Positions 1 through 5,966 of a stretch of 5,966 nt of DNA are shown here, piece after piece. This DNA is from Acidobacteriota bacterium (lineage in GTDB: Bacteria > Acidobacteriota > Terriglobia > Acidiferrales > UBA7541): positions 1 through 5,966 of the forward strand of contig QHYO01000128.1 in NCBI GenBank assembly GCA_003224135.1. Reading direction: 5' to 3'. How positions within the stretch are numbered: position 1 is the first letter of the stretch; each line of letters begins with the position of its first letter. The notes below the pieces were generated by a model. That model had not been told where the DNA came from, made no database searches, and was given only the letters and a program-made list of their open reading frames with translations. The translations under genes were made by a program, and so were the position numbers.

Positions 1-1
1 T

Positions 2-1063
2 TTATGCGCGCACTGCGGCGTCGGCCAATTGCCCGCCGATGTCGAACTGGATATCGAGAATACGGAATTCTCTCCCGGGGTGCGCCGCATGCAGGCGATA
101 GTCGGCCAGGAGGCGCCCTTCGATCATGGCCGCGAACAGATGAAAGTTCTGGCCGGCCTGGAAGTGACTACCAAATCCGTGGAGCGTACAGCGGAGGCAA
201 TCGGAGCCGATATCGCTCAGCGCGAACAAGCCGAGATCCAGAAAGCCCTCCAGTTGGAGCTGCCCGTGGTTGTCGGCGAGCCGATGCGCATCATGTACGT
301 GCAGATGGATGGGACGGGAGTTCCGGTGGTGAAGAAAGAGACAGTCGGTCGGCAGGGCAAGACGGAAGGCCAGCCGGCCCATACTCGGGAAGTCAAACTT
401 GGATGCGTCTTCACCCAGACGACGTGGGATAAGGAAGGCTATCCAATCCGCGATCCCGATTCCACCACGTATACCGGAGCCATCGAGAGTGCGGAAGAGT
501 TTGGCCGGCGAATCTATGCGGAAGCCTGCGGACGCGGCTGGAGCCGCGCACTCAAGAAGGTCGTCATCGGTGACGGCGCCGAATGGATTTGGAATCTTGT
601 CGCCCTGCACTTTCCGGACGTTATTCAGATTGTCGATCTCTACCACGCCCGCCAGCATCTTTGGGAGGCCGCGCGCAAGCTGTACCCGAATGACGAAGGG
701 AAACAAAAAGCCTGGATGAAGATCCACCAGAAGCGCCTGCTGGATCGGGGGAAAATCGAAAAGCTGGTTGGTGCACTCCGCTCGATCGAATCCGATAACC
801 CCGAAGCAACGGAGAAGATTCGCACCGAGGCAGACTATTTTGAGCGGAATGCAGAGCGCATGCGATACCCCAAGTTTCGCGGCCAACACCTATTTGTTGG
901 TTCGGGCGTCATTGAAGCCGGATGCAAGACGGTGGTCGCTTTCCGTCTCAAGAGGTCAGGAATGTTCTGGACCGTTCGAGGAGCCAACGCGATCCTGGCT
1001 CTCCGTTGCTGCCATCTGAATGGCGAGTTTGAAGACTACTGGGAGGAACACAGGGCGGCTTAA
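2..1063 (+). CDS. ISKra4-family transposase, 5' end beyond the window
   Basis: DDE transposase that moves an ISKra4-type insertion sequence. The frame is open to the left edge: the codons before the first possible start (TTG at 29) read LCAHCGVGQ, a CxxC zinc-knuckle pair continuous with the protein, so the true start lies upstream and about 100 or more residues are probably missing. Numbering from the TTG (344 residues), the likely catalytic residues are D94 in VQMDGTG, D182 in VIGDGAEW and E296 in GSGVIEAGCK. Other family hallmarks are VDLYHARQHLW (202-212) and the C-terminal block MFWTVRGANAI (312-322) followed by NGEFEDYWEE. The visible part has no frameshift or internal stop, so it looks intact up to the TAA at 1061. 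It converges on the glycosyltransferase gene. The family call rests on remembered motifs and is strong. Whether the element is active cannot be judged without its left end. Confidence 0.9.
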   Translation, partial: LCAHCGVGQLPADVELDIENTEFSPGVRRMQAIVGQEAPFDHGREQMKVLAGLEVTTKSVERTAEAIGADIAQREQAEIQKALQLELPVVVGEPMRIMYVQMDGTGVPVVKKETVGRQGKTEGQPAHTREVKLGCVFTQTTWDKEGYPIRDPDSTTYTGAIESAEEFGRRIYAEACGRGWSRALKKVVIGDGAEWIWNLVALHFPDVIQIVDLYHARQHLWEAARKLYPNDEGKQKAWMKIHQKRLLDRGKIEKLVGALRSIESDNPEATEKIRTEADYFERNAERMRYPKFRGQHLFVGSGVIEAGCKTVVAFRLKRSGMFWTVRGANAILALRCCHLNGEFEDYWEEHRAA

Positions 1064-1089
1064 CTTCCACTTGTAAGTCGCGCACCCAT
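1062..1089 (+). repeat. candidate right terminal inverted repeat of the ISKra4 element
   Basis: Directly after the transposase stop lies a stretch whose complement begins TGGGTGCGCGACTTACAAG. ISKra4-type elements usually end shortly after the transposase gene, and ends rich in GGGTG(C/T)GCGAC are what I recall for this group. The partner repeat would be off the left edge, so neither the pairing nor the exact end can be seen. No target duplication can be tested from this window. Confidence 0.35.
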
Positions 1090-1161
1090 CAGTCAGGAGT
1101 AGGTCATTTTCATTCACTGTTAAGCCGGCAGCGGGTGTTGACGGTTACCAATTATTACTTC

Positions 1162-1183
1162 GAGCGCGAGACCTCGCGAGCTC
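1162..1183 (-). terminator. weak hairpin at the end of the glycosyltransferase gene
   Basis: A perfect six-base inverted repeat (CGCGAG, 2-base spacer, CTCGCG) extends by three more pairs past a two-base bulge. It covers the glycosyltransferase stop codon region. On the minus strand it is followed by GAAGTAATAATT rather than a run of T, so it is not a classical intrinsic terminator. It sits between two converging genes, where a terminator would be expected, but it could equally be chance in GC-rich sequence. Confidence 0.22.
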
Positions 1184-2648
1184 AGCCAAAATAGCGGAAC
1201 GTTTTCCAAAACTCCGGCCATGGCTTGCGTAGCGTGTGACAGACAAAAACATTGGGATGGTCGCGCGTTTCTTCATTTTCCACGCCGAAGCGGTTCCAAA
1301 TGTGTGCCGCGAGCCTGCACGAGGCGAACTCCCCCTGAAGGTCGTCAAGATCTGCTCCCACAACGATTAGTGTTTGCGGCGGAGGATCGCCATAACCACG
1401 CTGCCAAAAAGAATTTACCCCGCTGATTGCTCGAGGAAGTCCGTACTGCGGTCCGTAAAGATTCACGGCGCCAGCTTCGCCGTAGTTTCCAGTCAGGATT
1501 CCCAACCGTGCGTGCTCTTCCGTGGAAAGCGAATCCCGAATTTGCGCAATGGTCTGGACAAGTTCCGGCCAGCCGAGTTCTTCGCGAAAATCTCCGTTGA
1601 TTTTCATGGCATGCGCTGTCCATGTGGAGTTCGCGGGCGCAATGGGAAGCGTGATTGCCCCCATGATGACAACGTCCGCGACAAGCACCGCCCAAACCAG
1701 AACGCGAATTGACTTTTGTAGCTTGTTTCCGACGCGAACAAGCGCTCGTTCGCCCCACACGCTCCCTGCGGCGTAGAGCATCGGATATGCCGCGGCCAGA
1801 TAGTACGCGCGGCCTTTCGCAATCACGAAAATTGCCAACGGAGTCAGGTACATCCACCCAAGCATGCGAAAGCGTTTGCCGTCACGCGAAAACAAAGTGA
1901 AATACAATCCCGCAATAAATAGAACAAACCCGAAAAGCGTGAACTGCAATTGTTCAGGAAGAAAATTCTCTGTACGGCCAATGCGCACATCGCGCGCATG
2001 AATATGCTGAAGAAAATCAAGTGAGATAAAGTGGTTCCTGGCCTGCCAAATAAGATTCGGCAAAAAAATCAGAATAGAGAGCGCAACTCCGTACCATAGC
2101 CATTTCATTTTAAGATAGCGGCGCGCGTCTGTGAGTACGACCGCGACGACGATTCCGATCGCAAAAAATCCCATCGTGTACTTGGTCTCAAGGCCGAGTC
2201 CGATGCAAGCTCCGATGGCGAGCCACCAGCGCGGATCTTCCGTCTTCAGCAACTTCACCACAAAATAAGCGGTCAGCACCCATAATAAATAGTCAAACGA
2301 GACATACTGCATCAACGCGCCGCCGGCCAGGCAAAACGGAATTGCGGCGACAGCGGCGACAACGATTGCTTCGGCCACAGCAGCGAAAAATCGGAAGCCG
2401 GCCAACGATGTTCCGAAGAGCATCAGCGACAATCGTGCGAAAAACGGCGTTACCGGCGGATAGGCCACGAACCCCCAGTCGAGATGCCGCGCATCTTCGA
2501 GCGTGGCCAATTCATCGCGATGGAATCCGTACTGATGTCCCGTGATCCAATGCACGATAACCGTAAGCGTGGCGACGTACACCAGGATGGCAGTGTCGCC
2601 CAGCCAAACGGATTTTGATTTGTTCACGACGGATGCTTCACCAGGCAC
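1182..2648 (-). CDS. family-39 (GT-C) integral membrane glycosyltransferase
   Basis: Polytopic membrane protein of the ArnT/PMT-like glycosyltransferase 39 family (488 residues). Such enzymes move a sugar from a polyprenyl-phosphate donor to an acceptor on the outer face of the cytoplasmic membrane; the substrate here is unknown. The family signature YGFHRDEL (40-47), with the acidic pair D45/E46, follows the first membrane segment (about 18-36) and leads into HLDWGFVAYPPVTP. Further hydrophobic segments lie near 84-134, 156-173, 183-199, 234-252, 263-297 and 312-335. A soluble C-terminal part (about 340-488) carries GILTGNYGEAGA, NLYGPQYGLP and NRFGVENEETRDHP, all typical of this subfamily. 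The GTG start is supported by TAAGGAG eight bases upstream; an ATG two bases earlier is out of frame and stops within five codons. About 20 residues that relatives have around residue 97 appear to be missing. The C-terminus ends as relatives do, so the nearby insertion element has not cut it. Confidence 0.88.
   Translation of the reverse strand: MPGEASVVNKSKSVWLGDTAILVYVATLTVIVHWITGHQYGFHRDELATLEDARHLDWGFVAYPPVTPFFARLSLMLFGTSLAGFRFFAAVAEAIVVAAVAAIPFCLAGGALMQYVSFDYLLWVLTAYFVVKLLKTEDPRWWLAIGACIGLGLETKYTMGFFAIGIVVAVVLTDARRYLKMKWLWYGVALSILIFLPNLIWQARNHFISLDFLQHIHARDVRIGRTENFLPEQLQFTLFGFVLFIAGLYFTLFSRDGKRFRMLGWMYLTPLAIFVIAKGRAYYLAAAYPMLYAAGSVWGERALVRVGNKLQKSIRVLVWAVLVADVVIMGAITLPIAPANSTWTAHAMKINGDFREELGWPELVQTIAQIRDSLSTEEHARLGILTGNYGEAGAVNLYGPQYGLPRAISGVNSFWQRGYGDPPPQTLIVVGADLDDLQGEFASCRLAAHIWNRFGVENEETRDHPNVFVCHTLRKPWPEFWKTFRYFG
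2344..2361 (-). repeat. perfect 9-bp tandem repeat inside the glycosyltransferase gene
   Basis: Two exact adjacent copies of GCGGCGACA (plus strand) encode the low-complexity stretch VVAAVAA, residues 97-102 and flanks, of the membrane glycosyltransferase. It lies where relatives usually have a longer segment, so it may mark a slippage or deletion junction. Short GC-rich repeats also arise by chance in alanine- and valine-rich membrane segments. Confidence 0.6.
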
Positions 2649-2656
2649 GCATCGGT

Positions 2657-2663
2657 CTCCTTA
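2657..2663 (-). promoter_or_regulatory. ribosome binding site for the glycosyltransferase gene
   Basis: TAAGGAG on the minus strand lies eight bases before a GTG codon. It decides the start, because no in-frame ATG is available nearby. Confidence 0.7.
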
Positions 2664-2689
2664 GAAACAATGGCCAGTCGTGATCTTCG

Positions 2690-3739
2690 TCACTTGTGCT
2701 CAACGGCGAATGACAGAGTCTTTGAGAAAAATGGAAGAACCTTTGTTTCGATGCGGTCGGCGATGTGATTCAAATGATCCCCTTCGTAGATCTCGAAAGC
2801 GTGCGTGACGCTGTTGGCCTTCAACGTTTCGTCGAGAATTCTAATATTTGACGCAATCGGCTGGTCTTTGTCGCCAGCATCAAACGCAAAACCTTTCAAG
2901 CGCTTCAGATCGGTGATGTGCTGATCGACAGTAACGAGTGGAGCATTCGCGGCCCACTTTGCGGCGACCGCGGGCTGCCATTCTCCGTCATTCAAAGGCA
3001 AATCGAGATAGAGAGGAGGATTTTTCGGGTTCGGAGACCACGCTGCACCCGAAGCAAGCATCGCTTTCGCCATGAAGCCAGCTTTTTCAACTTCAGACGG
3101 ATCCTTAACGGCGGCGGCCTGCTGCATCATCTCTGCCGTTGTTTGCCTTTCCGTCGCCGCCAGACAGCATGGGCTCAGCAGATAAATGCTTGAGAAAATC
3201 TCCGGGTGCTTCATTCCGATACGCATAGCGCCGTATCCACCCATGGAGTGCCCTGCTAACCCGCGGCTTGCAGCGTCCGAAATAGTGCGATAGTGCGCGT
3301 CGATGTACTGCACCAATTCCTGGGCGATAAAATCCTCCCAGTCGCCAATCGTGACGGAATTGGAGTACATGCTGCCAAAGTAGCGTGTGAAGGCGTTTGG
3401 CATCACAACGATCGTTTCGCGTGCTTCGCCGCTGGCTAAAGCCTTATCGATCACGGCGGGAAGATTGATCCAATGCTTGGCCAGGCCCATCCATTTCTCG
3501 TCGTTATCCGTAAATCCGTGGAGCATGTAAACAACGGGATACCGCTGGTGCACTGCCGATTTATAGCCAGGAGGAAGATAGATCGTGACATCGCGGTCTG
3601 GTAAATCGCCCTCGAGATTTCCCTCAAGGAATTTGCTGTGGACCTTGACTCTTTCGACGGTGCCTTTTTGAGCGCCGGCGAAAGGAGCCAGAACAAGAAA
3701 CGTTGCCAGCAGCGCAGTTGCAAAAACCGTTCTGACCAT
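2690..3739 (-). CDS. secreted alpha/beta-hydrolase esterase (putative esterase, FrmB/EstD-like fold)
   Basis: Predicted exported serine esterase of the putative-esterase family that includes S-formylglutathione hydrolase and feruloyl-esterase-like proteins; 349 residues, substrate unknown. A signal peptide (MVRT, then a hydrophobic core to about residue 20, with an AGA-QK cleavage site after A23) points to export, so a cytoplasmic formylglutathione role is unlikely. The fold markers are DVTIYLPPGY (50-59), YPVVYMLHGFTDND (67-80, oxyanion region), VVMPNAF, and the nucleophile elbow GHSMGGYG with Ser165. The acid is probably D290 or D292 in DAGDKDQPI, and the histidine H322 in EGDHLNHI. The ATG at 3739 is chosen because it gives the signal peptide and has GAGG eight bases upstream. 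A longer in-frame extension to 3886 would overlap dapD and bury the signal peptide. It lies 56 bases after dapD and 41 bases before the glycosyltransferase, probably co-transcribed. Confidence 0.88.
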   Translation of the reverse strand: MVRTVFATALLATFLVLAPFAGAQKGTVERVKVHSKFLEGNLEGDLPDRDVTIYLPPGYKSAVHQRYPVVYMLHGFTDNDEKWMGLAKHWINLPAVIDKALASGEARETIVVMPNAFTRYFGSMYSNSVTIGDWEDFIAQELVQYIDAHYRTISDAASRGLAGHSMGGYGAMRIGMKHPEIFSSIYLLSPCCLAATERQTTAEMMQQAAAVKDPSEVEKAGFMAKAMLASGAAWSPNPKNPPLYLDLPLNDGEWQPAVAAKWAANAPLVTVDQHITDLKRLKGFAFDAGDKDQPIASNIRILDETLKANSVTHAFEIYEGDHLNHIADRIETKVLPFFSKTLSFAVEHK

Positions 3740-3747
3740 TCTTTTTT

Positions 3748-3751
3748 CCTC
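3748..3751 (-). promoter_or_regulatory. ribosome binding site for the esterase gene
   Basis: GAGG in a purine-rich tract (GAGGAAAAAAGA) sits eight bases before the ATG at 3739. It supports that start over the longer open frame. Confidence 0.6.
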
Positions 3752-3795
3752 GAAAAAGAGTTCGATGATGCACGAGCGATTGTGAAGCAAGCACT

Positions 3796-4680
3796 CTAAC
3801 GCAAGAATTCTTCGAGCCGAACGCGGGAATCGGTCTTGGCGTCGCGATATTTCACAATCACAGCGGCGTATAGCGATAGTCCCCACTTCGCGCCCGCCGC
3901 GTGCTTCACTTCGCGTGCGCCAGGAACCACGATGGCCTGCTCGGGGATCACCAGCGGCTCATCATCGGCGGCGCTGTACACGGTATCACGCACCAGGTCG
4001 TAAACAGGAGTGGAAGCGTTCAGGATGGTGCCGGTACCGAGCACCGCGCGCTTTTTAACGACAGTGCCTTCGTAGACGCCGGAGTTGCCGCCGATCATCA
4101 CTTCGTCTTCAATGATCACTGGCATTGCGCCGACAGGTTCGATGACGCCGCCAATCTGCGCGCCTGCGGAGATGTGGCAGTTCTTTCCGACTTGCGCGCA
4201 ACTGCCGATCAGCGCGTGCGAATCGACCATCGTGCCTTCGTCAACATACGCACCAACGTTGATGAACATCGGCGGCATGCACACGACACCGCGCGCAACA
4301 TAACTGCCATCGCGAATGCTGGAGCCGCCGGGAACCAGGCGCACGCCGTCACTCGGATGTAGCGTTTTGACCGGATATGTGGATTTATCGAGAAACGGCT
4401 GCGCTGTGGGGTACGGCCCCATTTCCACGATGGACCCCATGCGAAAACCCAAGAAGATTCCTTTCTTTACCCACGCGTTCACGCGCCAGCCGGACGGCGA
4501 AGACGCATGCGGTTCCGCAGCGCGCACTTCGCCGGCGTTCAGCGCGTCCTTGAATTTTTGAAAAATGCGCCGGTCTTCTTCCGAATAGGTCTCTCTCAAT
4601 GCGGCGTTTCGAAATACGGACCCAACACTCCCCGGTGGATGGTCAAATAAGTCCTCAATGAGGGACGCTAGCGACGGCAA
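3796..4680 (-). CDS. dapD: 2,3,4,5-tetrahydropyridine-2,6-dicarboxylate N-succinyltransferase
   Basis: Cytoplasmic enzyme that transfers succinyl from succinyl-CoA to tetrahydrodipicolinate, the first step of the succinylase branch to diaminopimelate and lysine. It is 294 residues from the TTG at 4680, against about 274 in E. coli. An alpha-helical N-terminal domain (about 1-100) precedes a left-handed beta-helix of hexapeptide repeats (about 110-225). The DapD signature NVGAYVDEGTMVD (141-153) is followed by IGSCAQVGKNCHISAGAQIGG and the IIEDEVMIGG turn; the C-terminal SLYAAVIVKYRDAKT resembles the E. coli end. These separate it from the acetyltransferase DapH. Start choice: both candidate starts are TTG; the one at 4680 has GAGAGG seven bases upstream, while the one at 4698 has no such site. 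The gene overlaps the end of dapA by 26 bases, which suggests translational coupling. A start at 4698 (300 residues) remains possible. Confidence 0.93.
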   Translation of the reverse strand: MPSLASLIEDLFDHPPGSVGSVFRNAALRETYSEEDRRIFQKFKDALNAGEVRAAEPHASSPSGWRVNAWVKKGIFLGFRMGSIVEMGPYPTAQPFLDKSTYPVKTLHPSDGVRLVPGGSSIRDGSYVARGVVCMPPMFINVGAYVDEGTMVDSHALIGSCAQVGKNCHISAGAQIGGVIEPVGAMPVIIEDEVMIGGNSGVYEGTVVKKRAVLGTGTILNASTPVYDLVRDTVYSAADDEPLVIPEQAIVVPGAREVKHAAGAKWGLSLYAAVIVKYRDAKTDSRVRLEEFLR

Positions 4681-5569
4681 CGGAAGACCTCTCGACAAGC
4701 TCGAGCAAATCCAAAACGGTGTGGATGCGCATTCGATTTTCCACTCTTGGCGGCACCAACGGCAAGCGCCAAACCGGTTCGAGCAGGCCCATCAGAGCGA
4801 GCGCTGCCTTGACGGGAATTGGATTCGATTCGACAAAATTGATTTCCATCAAAGGCAGATACTTGCGGTGAATGGTACGGGCCTGATCAAATTCGCCGCG
4901 CAATCCGTGACGGCAGAGCTGTGCCATTTCCGCGGGAATCTCGTTCGCGGCGACGGAGATTACACCACGGCCACCGAGTGCAAAGAGTGGCAGCGTGATG
5001 GCATCGTCGCCGGAAAGTATTGTGAATTCGTTCGGTACAGCGTTGGCAAGCGCTGACATCTGAGAAATATTTCCTGAGGCTTCCTTGATGCCAACGATGT
5101 TTTCGATTGCCGCGAGCCGCTTGACGGTGGAGGGCTCGAGGTTTGTGCCGCAACGTCCGGGCACGTTGTAAAGCACAATCGGGAGCCGCGTAGACCGCGC
5201 GATCTCGCGATAGTGCTGGTAGAGTCCCTCCTGCGTGGGTTTGTTGTAATACGGCGTGACGGAAAGTAAACCATTGGCACCGAGAGATTCGAGCTCGCGT
5301 GCAAGCTCTGCGACTTCCTGAGTGTTGTAGCCGCCGGCGCCGGCGAGGACCGGAATTTTCCCGGCCGATTCTTCGAGCGTAATTTCCACTACCCGAAGAT
5401 GTTCACGCCGCTTCAGCGTGGGATTTTCACCCGTGGTTCCGCATGGAACGAGAAAATCCACGCCTGCGTTAAGCTGGCGCTGAACAAGCTTTCGCAGCGC
5501 AGCCTCGTCCAGGGAAAAATCGAGCTGAAACGGCGTAACTAGGGCCGTGCCGCATCCAGTGAATTGCAT
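4655..5569 (-). CDS. dapA: 4-hydroxy-tetrahydrodipicolinate synthase
   Basis: Class I aldolase-type lyase that condenses pyruvate with L-aspartate-4-semialdehyde, the first committed step of diaminopimelate and lysine synthesis. It is a cytoplasmic (beta/alpha)8 barrel of 304 residues; the E. coli enzyme has 292. Visible active-site features are the PCGTTGE loop with T45/T46, TPYYNKP with Y108, LYNVPGR with Y134 and R139, and the Schiff-base K162 in VGIKEASGN. Each is one residue later than its E. coli equivalent (T44/T45, Y107, Y133, R138, K161). LSGDDA and the RGVISVAANE strand complete the family pattern. The ATG at 5569 has a perfect AGGAGG five bases upstream. It follows dapB by 36 bases and overlaps dapD by 26. 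The last dozen or so residues (ERSSVAVASVPH) look unconserved and share sequence with the dapD start region. All catalytic residues are present, so it should be active. Confidence 0.97.
   Translation of the reverse strand: MQFTGCGTALVTPFQLDFSLDEAALRKLVQRQLNAGVDFLVPCGTTGENPTLKRREHLRVVEITLEESAGKIPVLAGAGGYNTQEVAELARELESLGANGLLSVTPYYNKPTQEGLYQHYREIARSTRLPIVLYNVPGRCGTNLEPSTVKRLAAIENIVGIKEASGNISQMSALANAVPNEFTILSGDDAITLPLFALGGRGVISVAANEIPAEMAQLCRHGLRGEFDQARTIHRKYLPLMEINFVESNPIPVKAALALMGLLEPVWRLPLVPPRVENRMRIHTVLDLLELVERSSVAVASVPH
4688..4693 (-). promoter_or_regulatory. ribosome binding site for dapD, inside dapA
   Basis: GAGAGG on the minus strand lies seven bases before the TTG at 4680, within the last codons of dapA. 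It favours the shorter dapD start and suggests that ribosomes finishing dapA re-initiate on dapD. Confidence 0.5.
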
Positions 5570-5574
5570 CGTGA

Positions 5575-5580
5575 CCTCCT
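5575..5580 (-). promoter_or_regulatory. ribosome binding site for dapA
   Basis: AGGAGG on the minus strand lies five bases before the ATG at 5569, in the 36-base gap between dapB and dapA. It is the strongest ribosome site in the window. Confidence 0.75.
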
Positions 5581-5605
5581 GTTTCCGGAATTTTTTCGGG
5601 GCGAG

Positions 5606-5966
5606 CTACCTGAGCTCGTCCACGATTTCTCGAAATTCGAAAAAACCTCTTTTGCCCGTGAGCCAGCGCGCCGCGCGCAAAGCTCCTCGTACAAAGCCAT
5701 CACGGCTTCGCGCGGTGTGGCGGAGCGTGATGGTGTCTTCGCTCGAATCAAAGCCGATTTCGTGGGTGCCCGGAACCGATCCAGCGCGATTGGCGCAGAG
5801 GCTCACGGGACGCGAATATCCGCCGCGCGAAATATCTTCAGCGAGGGCGAGAAGCGTGCCAGACGGCGAATCTTTTTTAGCGGCGTGGTGAATTTCCCAG
5901 CCCCAGGCGCCGTATGCTTCTTCGTGTGCAAGACGGCGAGCCGCTTCGGCAACGACGGCGCGAAAA
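5606..5966 (-). CDS. dapB: 4-hydroxy-tetrahydrodipicolinate reductase, C-terminal part, 5' end beyond the window
   Basis: Reduces the DapA product to tetrahydrodipicolinate with NAD(P)H. Only the last 119 codons are in the window; the N-terminal Rossmann domain is off the right edge. The frame is open from the edge to the TAG at 5608-5606. The catalytic and substrate-binding signature EIHHAAKKDSPSGT (visible residues 24-37) corresponds to E. coli H159, H160 and K163 in the HHxxKxDxPSGT motif. It is followed by NRAGSVPGTHEIGF (59-72) and the C-terminal helix HTARSRDGFVRGALRAARWL, both typical of DapB. No frameshift is seen. It is the first visible gene of the minus-strand dapB-dapA-dapD order, so the operon promoter is expected to the right of the window. 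Any methionine inside the visible stretch, such as a GTG-initiated form near 5806, would be a false start because the HH motif lies before it. Confidence 0.94.
   Translation of the reverse strand, partial: FRAVVAEAARRLAHEEAYGAWGWEIHHAAKKDSPSGTLLALAEDISRGGYSRPVSLCANRAGSVPGTHEIGFDSSEDTITLRHTARSRDGFVRGALRAARWLTGKRGFFEFREIVDELR

Noticed and set aside
2..889. A 295-codon open frame on the minus strand across the transposase
   Set aside because: It is the antisense shadow of a gene with clear catalytic motifs. Its own translation shows no recognisable domain and it runs to the edge only because the region is GC-rich.
1064..1181. A small RNA, CRISPR or attachment site in the gap between converging genes
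   Set aside because: Apart from the probable insertion-sequence end and one imperfect hairpin, no repeats, T-run terminator or promoter-like pair stands out.
2690..3739. The idea that the hydrolase supplies the missing DapE desuccinylase step
   Set aside because: DapE is a metal-dependent M20 amidohydrolase in the cytoplasm. This protein is a serine esterase with a signal peptide and has no M20 metal motifs.
3740..3886. A 49-codon N-terminal extension of the esterase
   Set aside because: It would overlap the end of dapD, encodes an arginine- and cysteine-rich stretch unlike the family, and would bury a good signal peptide that has its own ATG and ribosome site.
3901..4362. A 153-codon plus-strand open frame rich in His, Ala and Asp
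   Set aside because: It is the antisense reading of the dapD hexapeptide-repeat region. The repeat-like composition comes from the beta-helix codons.
5547..5891. A 114-codon plus-strand open frame at the right edge
   Set aside because: It is antisense to dapB, whose HHxxKxDSPSGT motif and C-terminal helix are clear on the other strand.

Overview
The window looks like chromosomal DNA from a free-living, moderately GC-rich bacterium. The style of the glycosyltransferase, the secreted esterase, and a succinylase-type lysine cluster beside an ISKra4-type transposase all recall Acidobacteriota. That placement is inference from remembered family resemblance, not from a marker gene.

Layout, left to right. 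Positions 2-1063 (+) hold most of an ISKra4-family transposase whose N-terminus lies off the left edge; its probable terminal repeat follows the stop codon. A gap of about 118 bases separates it from five genes, all on the minus strand. In transcription order, from the right edge, these are: the 3' part of dapB (5606-5966), dapA (4655-5569), dapD (3796-4680), a secreted alpha/beta-hydrolase esterase (2690-3739), and a multi-membrane-spanning family-39 (GT-C) glycosyltransferase (1182-2648). The transposase and the glycosyltransferase converge.

Function. DapA condenses pyruvate with aspartate semialdehyde, DapB reduces the product to tetrahydrodipicolinate, and DapD succinylates it. Together they commit the cell to the succinylase route to meso-diaminopimelate and lysine, which feeds peptidoglycan and protein synthesis. 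dapA and dapD overlap by 26 bases. dapB and dapA are 36 bases apart, and an AGGAGG ribosome site lies just before dapA. The esterase and glycosyltransferase follow in the same direction with gaps of 56 and 41 bases and no clear terminator, so a single long transcript is plausible. Both concern the cell envelope or exterior, but a functional tie to lysine synthesis is not shown.

I found no CRISPR array, tRNA, rRNA, riboswitch or evident new system. The points most worth a second look are an apparent short in-frame deletion in the glycosyltransferase next to a 9-base tandem repeat, and the TTG-initiated, overlapping start of dapD.
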